Below, in pieces: positions 1 to 6,710 of a stretch of 9,896 nt of DNA (positions are counted from its first letter, which is position 1; every line of letters begins with the position of its first letter). The stretch spans positions 1-9,896 of the forward strand of contig CAYIWD010000022.1 of assembly GCA_964367055.1 (NCBI GenBank). The letters are read 5' to 3'. The stretch is from UM-FILTER-39-64 sp964367055. Its GTDB lineage: Bacteria > Patescibacteriota > Minisyncoccia > UBA6257 > UBA9933. The translations under genes were made by a program, and so were the position numbers. Under the pieces are notes generated by a model, which saw nothing but the letters and a program-made list of their open reading frames with translations, made no database searches and was not told where the DNA came from.

Positions 1-1301
1 TTTCTGATATTATGAGCCAATCCTCTTTCAATAATTTTATTAATTACAAACGGCTTAAATAACTCCAAGGCCATTTTTTTAGGCAGACCACACTGGTTAA
101 GCCGAAGCTCCGGACCAACCACAATTACTGAACGACCAGAATAATCAACTCGCTTTCCAAGCAAATTTTGACGAAATCTTCCCTGCTTGCCTTTTAACAT
201 ATCAGCCAAAGAACGAAGCGGCCGACGTTGAGCGGAAAGTTGGGGCTGAGCGCCAAAACGGCTGCTATTATCAATTAACGAATCAACTGCTTCCTGCAAC
301 ATTCTTTTCTCGTTGGTAATAATAATTTCCGGAGCTTTTAATTCCATTAATTTCTTTAATCGGTTATTCCGATTAATTACTCTACGATATAAATCATTTA
401 AATCTGAAGTGGCATAACGTCCACCGTCTAAAGCCACCATAGGCCGCAAGTCTGGAGGCAAAACCGGCAATACTGTTAAAATCATCCATTCTGGCCGGCT
501 ATTATTTTCCAAAAAAGAGCGAACTAGTTTAAAACGATAAAGTAGATAACGTTCACGGCTAATATCTTTTGATTTTTCTAATTCTTTCTCGATTTTAGAA
601 GCTTCTTTTTTTAAATCAATGTTCTCTAAAATTTTTATGACCGCCTCAGCGCCAGTTGAAGCCACAAAAACATTGCCAAAACGTCGAGCCAAATCAAAAT
701 ACTCGCTCTCGCTGATGACTTTCCCTGGCTTCAAGGAAGCGATAATATCTTTAGTTTCTGACGCAGCTGTCATTAAGTCCTCCAGCCCTTTTTTTGTTTT
801 TGTTTTTTTATCGTCTGGCTGATTATTAATTACTTTCTTTCGCGATTTAAATTCTCGTTCTAATTCTTCTAATGCCCCTTTTTTGTTATCCTCGTTTACG
901 CTGGTAATAATATAAGCAGCGTAATAAATAACTTTTTCCAATTTTTGAAGCGGGGTGTTTAGAAAAAGTCCGATTTTTGAGGGAATAGTTCGTAAAAACC
1001 AAATATGAGCCACTGGCGTGGCTAATTTAATATGCCCCATTCTTTCCCGACGAACAGATGCCCTTGTCACTTCTACGCCACAGCGGTCGCAAATAATACC
1101 CTTATAACGAATCCGACGATACTTACCGCAATAGCATTCGTAGTCTTTGGTCGGACCAAAAATCCGCTCAGAAAATAAACCATCTTTTTCCGGTCTTTGG
1201 CTCCGATAATTAATAGTTTCCGCCTTTAAGACTTCCCCATAAGACCATGAAAGAATCTCTTCCGGCGAGGCAATTTTAATTTTTAAAGCGTTAAAATCCA
1301 T
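1..1301 (-). CDS. rpoC: DNA-directed RNA polymerase subunit beta' (N-terminal part, cut by window edge)
   Basis: This is the beta' subunit of RNA polymerase, which forms the clamp and much of the active-site cleft with beta. The reading frame starts at ATG 1299-1301 and stays open to position 1, giving 433 complete residues. Visible family landmarks are the N-terminal zinc-binding site (C56, C58, C71, C74, in ECYCGK and CDRCGVEV), PEWMILTVLPVLPPDLRP at about 270-287, DLNDLYRRVINRNNRLK at about 300-316, and KGKQGRFRQNLLGKRVDYSGRS at about 370-391. The catalytic NADFDGD motif is not reached. Residues about 133-195 form a charged, lysine-rich stretch that E. coli RpoC lacks at this length. The gene follows rpoB in the same direction, the normal order for the pair. 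I see no Shine-Dalgarno sequence before the ATG; the preceding 20 nt are almost pure A/T. Identification is secure. Confidence 0.98.
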   Translation of the reverse strand, partial: MDFNALKIKIASPEEILSWSYGEVLKAETINYRSQRPEKDGLFSERIFGPTKDYECYCGKYRRIRYKGIICDRCGVEVTRASVRRERMGHIKLATPVAHIWFLRTIPSKIGLFLNTPLQKLEKVIYYAAYIITSVNEDNKKGALEELEREFKSRKKVINNQPDDKKTKTKKGLEDLMTAASETKDIIASLKPGKVISESEYFDLARRFGNVFVASTGAEAVIKILENIDLKKEASKIEKELEKSKDISRERYLLYRFKLVRSFLENNSRPEWMILTVLPVLPPDLRPMVALDGGRYATSDLNDLYRRVINRNNRLKKLMELKAPEIIITNEKRMLQEAVDSLIDNSSRFGAQPQLSAQRRPLRSLADMLKGKQGRFRQNLLGKRVDYSGRSVIVVGPELRLNQCGLPKKMALELFKPFVINKIIERGLAHNIR

Positions 1302-1316
1302 TTAATATAATGCTAA

Positions 1317-1335
1317 TATACTAATTTATACTAAT
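1317..1335. repeat. Short tandem repeat with 10-bp period upstream of rpoC
   Basis: TATACTAAT occurs at 1317-1325 and again at 1327-1335, and a related TGCTAAT lies at 1311-1317, giving about 2.5 copies with a 10-bp period. It lies 16-34 nt before the rpoC start and abuts the large palindrome. Read on the minus strand it offers TATAAA/TATATT strings that resemble -10 elements, but I see no convincing -35 partner, so I do not call a promoter. Confidence 0.6.
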
Positions 1336-1376
1336 GATGCGAATGAATACGAATTCGTTATTATTAGTATCATTAG
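1331..1376. repeat. 46-bp imperfect palindrome in the rpoB-rpoC gap
   Basis: The symmetry centre is between 1353 and 1354. The outer arms CTAATGAT (1331-1338) and ATCATTAG (1369-1376) are exact reverse complements, and the core ACGAATTCGT (1349-1358) is a perfect palindrome. Pairing the two 23-nt halves position by position gives 18 Watson-Crick pairs, 2 pairs that are G-U in plus-strand RNA, and 3 mismatches. The two G-U positions become A-C in minus-strand RNA, so the structure is weaker in the rpoBC transcript than in plus-strand RNA or as a DNA cruciform. A second inverted match, ATACGAAT (1347-1354) with ATTCGTAT (1382-1389), overlaps it. No poly-T tract follows in the rpoBC direction, so it is not a standard terminator. 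It looks like an intergenic repeat element. Confidence 0.75.
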
Positions 1377-1396
1377 CACGCATTCGTATATTGGTA

Positions 1397-4300
1397 TTAC
1401 GTTTTATTTATATCTACTGCTTCTATATCCAAACCCAAGGCCTTAAGCTCGCTAACCAAAACATTAAACGCCGCAGGGGTACTTGGATTTTTAATTTTTT
1501 CGCCCCTGATAATTGATTCAAATGCCGCGCCCCTACCAAAAACATCGTCTGATTTAATAGTTAACATTTCTTGTAACGTGTGAGCTGCTCCATAACCCTC
1601 AAGTGCCCAAACTTCCATTTCTCCAAAACGTTGGCCGCCAAATTGAGCTTTACCGCCTAAGGGTTGCTGAGTAATTAATGAATATGGCCCGGTGGAACGC
1701 ATATGAATTTTGTCCTCCACCAAATGATTAAGCTTCATCATATAAAGGTAACCAACGGTGACTGGCTGAGGAAATGACTTTCCGCTCCTTCCGTCAAAAA
1801 GCGTAACCTTCCCGGTCTCGGGTACTCTGGCTTTTTTAAGCTCGGTTTTAATATCTGATTCGGTGGCGCCGACAAAAACAGGGGTCACGGCTCGATAACC
1901 AAGTTTACTAGCAGCCATTCCCAAATTTATTTCAAAAACTTGGCCCAAATTCATTCTTGAAGCAATACCTAAGGGATTTAAAATAACATCTACTGGCGTG
2001 CCATCTTCAAGGTAAGGCATATCCTCAACTGGTCTAACCTGAGAAATAACGCCTTTATTACCGTGGCGGCCAGCTAATTTGTCGCCTGCCCTAACCTTAC
2101 GCAATTGAGCAATATCAATTTGGATTTTTTTAATCACCCCCGGCTCGAGCTTATCTCCGCGATCTCGAGAAAAAATTTTAATACCTACAACCCGGCCAGA
2201 TTTGCCATGGGGCAGAATTAAAGAACTATCTCTAACGTCAGCGACCTTTTCTCCAAAGACCGCTCTTAATAATTTTTCTTCAGAAGTTAATTCTACTTCG
2301 CCTTTAGGAGAAATTTTGCCAGTTAAAATATCGCCTGCGCCGACTTCGGCTCCAATTCTAATAATTCCTTCTTCATCAAGATTCTTCAGCTTTTCTTCAG
2401 GCACATTAGGAATATCAGGAGTAGTAACTTCGGGTCCCAATTTGGTGTCTCTAATATCGCAATAGAAATCTTCTATGTAAATCGAAGTAAAAGAATCATC
2501 TCTTCTAACCCTTTCAGAAAGAATAATGGCGTCTTCAAAATTGCCGCCTTCCCATGGGAGAAAGGCCACTAAAAGATTTTGGCCTAAAGCTAAAACACCA
2601 TTTTCAGTAGAAGAACAATCAGCTAGAATATCTCCTTTTTTAACTTTTTGATTATTCAGAACAAGCGGCTTTTGAGAAATAGCCGTATAGTAATTAGACC
2701 TTAAAAATTTATTTATGGAATAAGCTTTCTTTTTTCCTCCGTTTTCCTCAACTACGATAGAACACCCATCTACTTCAAGCACCCTACCATCAGCTTCAGC
2801 AATAATTAAGCGGCCAGAATCAAAAGCAGCTCTTTCTTCTGTGCCGGTTGAAACCAAGGGCGCTTGCGGCCTTATTGATGGAACTGCCTGGCGTTGCATA
2901 TTAGCGCCCATAAGAGCACGGTTAGCGTCATCATGCGAAAGAAATGGAATTAAAGAAGTTGCTACGCCAACCACTTGATTGGGAGCGGCGTCAATTAAGT
3001 CAATTTCTTTTTGTGAAAATGTTGATGGCTTTGTATTAAATCTCGCTTCCACCGAAGTATTTATAATTTTTTTATTATTATCTACCTCAGTGCTTCCTTG
3101 GGCAATCTTGTATTTTTCTTCTTCCAGGGCGTCTAACCAAACAATCTCAGAGCTAACTTTACCATTTTTAACTTTGCAATAAGGCGTTTCCAAGAATCCA
3201 TATTCATTGAGTCGGCTATAATTAGCTAAATGGCTAATCAAACCTATGTTCTGCCCTTCAGGTGTTTCAATCGGGCAAATCCGACCATAATAAGAGCTAT
3301 GAACATCTCTGACTTCAAAGCCGGCTCGTTCTCGGGTCAAACCGCCGGGTCCCATTGCTGAAAGACGTCTTTTATGCTCCAGTTCTGATAAGGCATTAAC
3401 TTGATCCATAAACTGGGATAACTGGGAAGAAGTAAAAAATTCTTTAACTACTGCAACAAGTGGCCGAGCATTAATTAACTGCACGGGCGTTAATGTCTCT
3501 AAGTCTAAGGTTGACATTCTGTCCTGAATAATCCGACGCAGTCTGGCAAATCCTACATAGAGTCGGCTTTGAAGCAGTTCTCCAACCACCCTAATCCGAC
3601 GATTGCCCAAATGGTCAATATCATCTCCTTCGGCTTGTGGATTATTATTCATTTTAATAATCTCTTTAAGGGCCATAACCAAATCATCAAGGTCAAGTAA
3701 TTGCGTCTCTTTGTTTTTTATTCCCAATCTAGAATTAAGTTTAAATCTGCCAACCCGAGAAAGACTATAACGGTCAATCCTTTGAAACATCGCATCAATT
3801 AAACTTTTGGCATTTTCCGGGGTGGCTAAATCGCCGGGTCTTAATCGTTTATAAATCTCCGTATAAGATTCGGAAGCGGTTTTAGACAAATCTTTATTTA
3901 AAGTCGTTTCAATAAATTTTAAAGAGCCGGTATCAACATCTTTAAATAACGAACTTATTTCTTCGTTGCTTTTTGCGCCAAGAATTCTTAAAAGATTAGT
4001 CGCCGGCGTTTTGCGATGCCGGTCGATTTTAACACTGAGCATTCCGTCTGATTCAGTCGAAAACTCCAGCCAAGCGCCCCGATTAGGAATAATTTTAGCT
4101 CCAAAAAGTTTCCGGCCCTTAAAAACATCAGCGGTAAAAAATACGCCAGCCGAACGAATCAGCTGGGAAACGACAACCCTCTCAATACCATTAATAATAA
4201 AGGTTCCCCGCTTAGTCATTACTGGAAAATCGCCCAGATAAATCTCCTGCTCTTTAACGCTTTTATTGCGATGATTAACCAGCTTAACCTTTGCTCGAAG

Positions 4301-4573
4301 TGGCGCTTCGTATGATAGACTTTTATACCTACTTGTCTCTTCGTCATATTTTGGCTCATCAAAATAATAATCTGAAAAATAAAGTTCAAAATCTTTTCCA
4401 GAATAATCTCTAATTGGCGAGAGTTCATCAAAAAGTTCTTTTAATCCATGTTTTACAAACCAATTCCAAGAGCCGGTCTGAATTTCAGCCAAAAATTGCT
4501 GTTCAATAAATGGACCGGGGTGAGAAGAAAAAATTTTAGTTGGTAATTTCATAGTACTTTTTAATACAGACAA
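1397..4573 (-). CDS. rpoB: DNA-directed RNA polymerase subunit beta
   Basis: This is the catalytic-core beta subunit of RNA polymerase and the classical rifampicin target. At about 1,058 residues it is a compact form without the large E. coli insertions. Landmarks in order are the VVVSQLIRSAGVFF block (about 133-146), the rifampicin cluster SSQLSQFMDQ...HKRRLSAMGPGGL (about 382-412), RICPIETPEGQNIGLI (about 431-446), FLPWEGGNFEDAI (about 671-683), the active-site lysine region GDKLAGRHGNKGVIS (about 830-844), and the C-terminal KLNHLVEDKIHMRSTGPY...GGQRFGEMEVWALEGYGAAHTL. Two starts are possible. TTG at 4573 has AAGGG (4580-4584) six nt upstream; ATG at 4552 has no visible Shine-Dalgarno but begins MKLPTK, which resembles the natural start of relatives. 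I list the TTG form; the difference is seven residues. It lies about 40-60 nt after mltG and 95 nt before rpoC, and ends in TAA. Confidence 0.98.
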   Translation of the reverse strand: MSVLKSTMKLPTKIFSSHPGPFIEQQFLAEIQTGSWNWFVKHGLKELFDELSPIRDYSGKDFELYFSDYYFDEPKYDEETSRYKSLSYEAPLRAKVKLVNHRNKSVKEQEIYLGDFPVMTKRGTFIINGIERVVVSQLIRSAGVFFTADVFKGRKLFGAKIIPNRGAWLEFSTESDGMLSVKIDRHRKTPATNLLRILGAKSNEEISSLFKDVDTGSLKFIETTLNKDLSKTASESYTEIYKRLRPGDLATPENAKSLIDAMFQRIDRYSLSRVGRFKLNSRLGIKNKETQLLDLDDLVMALKEIIKMNNNPQAEGDDIDHLGNRRIRVVGELLQSRLYVGFARLRRIIQDRMSTLDLETLTPVQLINARPLVAVVKEFFTSSQLSQFMDQVNALSELEHKRRLSAMGPGGLTRERAGFEVRDVHSSYYGRICPIETPEGQNIGLISHLANYSRLNEYGFLETPYCKVKNGKVSSEIVWLDALEEEKYKIAQGSTEVDNNKKIINTSVEARFNTKPSTFSQKEIDLIDAAPNQVVGVATSLIPFLSHDDANRALMGANMQRQAVPSIRPQAPLVSTGTEERAAFDSGRLIIAEADGRVLEVDGCSIVVEENGGKKKAYSINKFLRSNYYTAISQKPLVLNNQKVKKGDILADCSSTENGVLALGQNLLVAFLPWEGGNFEDAIILSERVRRDDSFTSIYIEDFYCDIRDTKLGPEVTTPDIPNVPEEKLKNLDEEGIIRIGAEVGAGDILTGKISPKGEVELTSEEKLLRAVFGEKVADVRDSSLILPHGKSGRVVGIKIFSRDRGDKLEPGVIKKIQIDIAQLRKVRAGDKLAGRHGNKGVISQVRPVEDMPYLEDGTPVDVILNPLGIASRMNLGQVFEINLGMAASKLGYRAVTPVFVGATESDIKTELKKARVPETGKVTLFDGRSGKSFPQPVTVGYLYMMKLNHLVEDKIHMRSTGPYSLITQQPLGGKAQFGGQRFGEMEVWALEGYGAAHTLQEMLTIKSDDVFGRGAAFESIIRGEKIKNPSTPAAFNVLVSELKALGLDIEAVDINKT

Positions 4574-4612
4574 AAAATACCCTTGTTTATTTTAGGGCTG
4601 GAAAATAATAAT

Positions 4613-5641
4613 TTATTTATTTAATAAATATTCGGCACGGTTTTGGTTGTGCTCTTCCAACGTTTTACTAAAAATTGTTTTTCCTGTTTTGGGGTCGGAA
4701 AGGTAATACCAGTAATCAGATTTTTGGGGATTTAGAACCGCCTTAATAGCCTCTACCGATGGATTAGAAATTGGCGCTTTCGGCAGACCGCTGTGAATAT
4801 AGGTATTATATGACGAATCAATTTTATAATCTTCTCCTTGAAGCGCCAGACAGTTTAAAAACCTACCAGAGCATTTGACGTAAAGCAAAGTAGCGTCAAC
4901 CTGAATGGGCATACCAGTAGTTAATCTTTTTGTTAAAATACTGCTAACTATCTGTCTTTCGTTATAATCAAAAATCTCTTTTTCTAAAATAGAGGCTATG
5001 TTTATTACCTTTAACATATTACTATAGTCTTTAAAAAATGGCAAGACCCTTAGCTCAAAATTATCTAAAAACTTTTTAACTACCAAATCAATGTTTGAAC
5101 CGGTAAAAAAATTATAGGTATCGGGAAAAAGAAAACCCTCGAGATTTATATCTAAATTATTTTCGGCTATAGCTATCCAAGGATATTCTTTTTTTAAATC
5201 ATTGGCATTAAGGTTTATTAATTCGCCTGATTTAATAATTTTTAAAGAACTTAATCTGTCATCAATTTCTTTTAGAGTCATTCCCGGATAAATAACTGCC
5301 GAAACCTCCGCTGGCCCCATTGCGAGCGTTTTAACCAGCGCTGGAATAGAAATATCAGTAGACAAAAGATATCTTCCTGGTTTAAGTTGGCGCGCTTGAC
5401 CTGTAGCTATGGCGTATATTTCAAAAAAAATTTTAGAACGGATAAAACCATCGGCCGCCAATTTATCTAAAATTTCATTAAAACTTATGCCGGGCGATAT
5501 TTCTAATTCTTTAGCAGAAACCGGGAAGCTAGGCCGAGTGATATTCAATAATGCTGCCGCTAATATTATTCCCAAAAGCCCAATTAAACCTACGATTTTA
5601 AAATTGAAAGTCATTACTAACTTGATTATGGCCTCAACCAT
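4613..5641 (-). CDS. mltG: MltG/YceG-family endolytic murein transglycosylase
   Basis: This is a membrane-anchored enzyme that cleaves nascent glycan strands and is thought to set their length, working close to the synthases. A single N-terminal hydrophobic segment (about residues 12-34 from this start, rich in Leu/Ile/Gly/Ala) anchors the protein. An extracytoplasmic LysM-like region (from about ELEISPGISFNEILDKL) and the catalytic YceG domain follow. The signature ASILEKE contains the expected catalytic Glu, at about position 220 from this start. Further family blocks are EGFLFPDTYNF, TTGMPIQVDATLLYV, SYNTYIHSGLPKAPISNP and a C-terminal TFS-type segment (TIFSKTLEEHNQNR). Three starts are possible: TTG 5653, ATG 5641 and ATG 5614. 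I chose 5641 because it gives an 8-nt overlap (ATGGTTGA) with the rodA stop. None has a good ribosome binding site, and 5614 leaves the anchor intact too. Length (342 aa) is normal. Pairing with rodA fits coupled elongation and strand release. Confidence 0.95.
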   Translation of the reverse strand: MVEAIIKLVMTFNFKIVGLIGLLGIILAAALLNITRPSFPVSAKELEISPGISFNEILDKLAADGFIRSKIFFEIYAIATGQARQLKPGRYLLSTDISIPALVKTLAMGPAEVSAVIYPGMTLKEIDDRLSSLKIIKSGELINLNANDLKKEYPWIAIAENNLDINLEGFLFPDTYNFFTGSNIDLVVKKFLDNFELRVLPFFKDYSNMLKVINIASILEKEIFDYNERQIVSSILTKRLTTGMPIQVDATLLYVKCSGRFLNCLALQGEDYKIDSSYNTYIHSGLPKAPISNPSVEAIKAVLNPQKSDYWYYLSDPKTGKTIFSKTLEEHNQNRAEYLLNK

Positions 5642-6710
5642 TCTGACGGACAAAAATCGATTGAATTATACCCGTCAAAATTAAATTAGTCAAGAGGCTG
5701 GAACCGCCATAGCTTAAAAATGGAAAAGTTACGCCTATAACCGGCGTCAACCCCAAGTTTGAACCGACATTAAAAATGAATTGAACGCTAAATAAAATAA
5801 CCGTTCCCAGGCAAATAAATCTATTAAAATTATTATCTGCGTTCAAACCAATTTTAATAATTCTTAAAATCAAAATACTAAAAATAAAAATCAAAAGCAA
5901 ACCCGTTATTAACCCCCACTCTTCAATAAAAGCCGCAAAAATAAAGTCAGTAGAAGAGTCCGGTAAAAAACCCAATTGAATTTGCGTTCCCCTACCAAAT
6001 CCCTGGCCAAACATGCCAGCTGAACCGATAGCAATTTTTGCTTGAATAACGCTGTAATTAATTCCCAATGGGTCGCGACCCGGAAAGAAAAATCCTAAAA
6101 TTCTTTCTTTTTGATAATCGTACAAAACACTCTGCCATATTATTATTCCTAAAATAGAAAAAATAATCAAGGCGACAATCAGATGCCGATATTTAATGCC
6201 GCTAACTAAAAGAAAACCGAACCAAAGGAAAAAGATAATAAGAGCAGAACCAAAATCGGGTTGAATCGCAATTAATATTCCAGGAACTAAAAAATAAATA
6301 AAAGAGGTAATTAAATTAGAAATCCGGCCGATGCCTAAATATTTTCGGCTAAAGAAATAAGCGAAGAAGATAATTAAAATTAACTTGCTAAATTCTGATG
6401 CTTGAAAGTTAAAGGGTCCTATACTTAACCAGCCCCTATTTCCCCTGATGGCGGGAGCCAAAAAATAAGTCATAAGCAAAAGAAAAATTGATAAAAAATA
6501 AAAACCAAAAATTACGCCGCGATAATTGATGTAAGACCGCCAGTCAAACTTGATTATCAAAAAAATAAGAACCAAGCCGACTAACCAAAAAATCAATTGC
6601 TTCCAGGCTAAATCAGGACGACTACTAAACAAACTGACCAAGCTAGCTCCCGCTAAAAACAAGATAGCGAAGTTAAGTCTCCAATCTAAAGATTTTAAAA
6701 AAGCGTTCAT
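5634..6710 (-). CDS. rodA: SEDS peptidoglycan glycosyltransferase RodA
   Basis: This is a polytopic inner-membrane enzyme that polymerises lipid II into glycan strands, normally with a class B penicillin-binding protein, during rod elongation. The 358 residues are very hydrophobic and look like about ten membrane segments. RodA-type motifs are RGWLSIGPFNFQASEFSKL (about 92-110), IQPDFGSALI (about 149-158), DYQKERILGFFFPGRDPLG (about 198-216), SVIQAKIAIGSAGMFGQGF (about 220-238), and FLPDSSTDFIFAAFIEEWG (about 248-266) with the presumed catalytic Asp at 255. The C-terminal GVTFPFLSYGGSSLL is the family's conserved last block. The DPLG...IQAKIAIGSG run favours RodA over FtsW. The FQPSE motif reads FQASE here. 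ATG 6710 overlaps the tsaD TGA by four nt (ATGA). GAGGA lies about 11 nt upstream inside tsaD, a slightly long spacing. No cognate transpeptidase is seen in the window. Confidence 0.95.
   Translation of the reverse strand: MNAFLKSLDWRLNFAILFLAGASLVSLFSSRPDLAWKQLIFWLVGLVLIFLIIKFDWRSYINYRGVIFGFYFLSIFLLLMTYFLAPAIRGNRGWLSIGPFNFQASEFSKLILIIFFAYFFSRKYLGIGRISNLITSFIYFLVPGILIAIQPDFGSALIIFFLWFGFLLVSGIKYRHLIVALIIFSILGIIIWQSVLYDYQKERILGFFFPGRDPLGINYSVIQAKIAIGSAGMFGQGFGRGTQIQLGFLPDSSTDFIFAAFIEEWGLITGLLLIFIFSILILRIIKIGLNADNNFNRFICLGTVILFSVQFIFNVGSNLGLTPVIGVTFPFLSYGGSSLLTNLILTGIIQSIFVRQNG

Noticed and set aside
786..812. Runs of A7, A5 and A7 in rpoC as a programmed frameshift site (A_AAA_AAA in frame)
   Set aside because: The zero frame continues into fully conserved RpoC sequence, no stimulatory structure is evident, and the runs simply encode a lysine-rich linker.
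1334..1516. Plus-strand open frame of 60 codons over the rpoB end and the intergenic palindrome
   Set aside because: It overlaps the conserved C-terminus of rpoB antisense, its N-terminal part is made of repeat sequence, and it has no recognisable protein features.
4573..4597. CCCT...AGGG hairpin followed by T6 before rpoB, as a possible terminator
   Set aside because: The stem has only four base pairs with a 10-nt A-rich loop, too weak for an intrinsic terminator. The AAGGG fits better as a Shine-Dalgarno for the TTG start.
4553..4612. Promoter for rpoB in the mltG-rpoB gap (TAAAAT as a -10)
   Set aside because: No -35-like hexamer lies at a sensible distance, and in DNA this AT-rich such hexamers are expected by chance.
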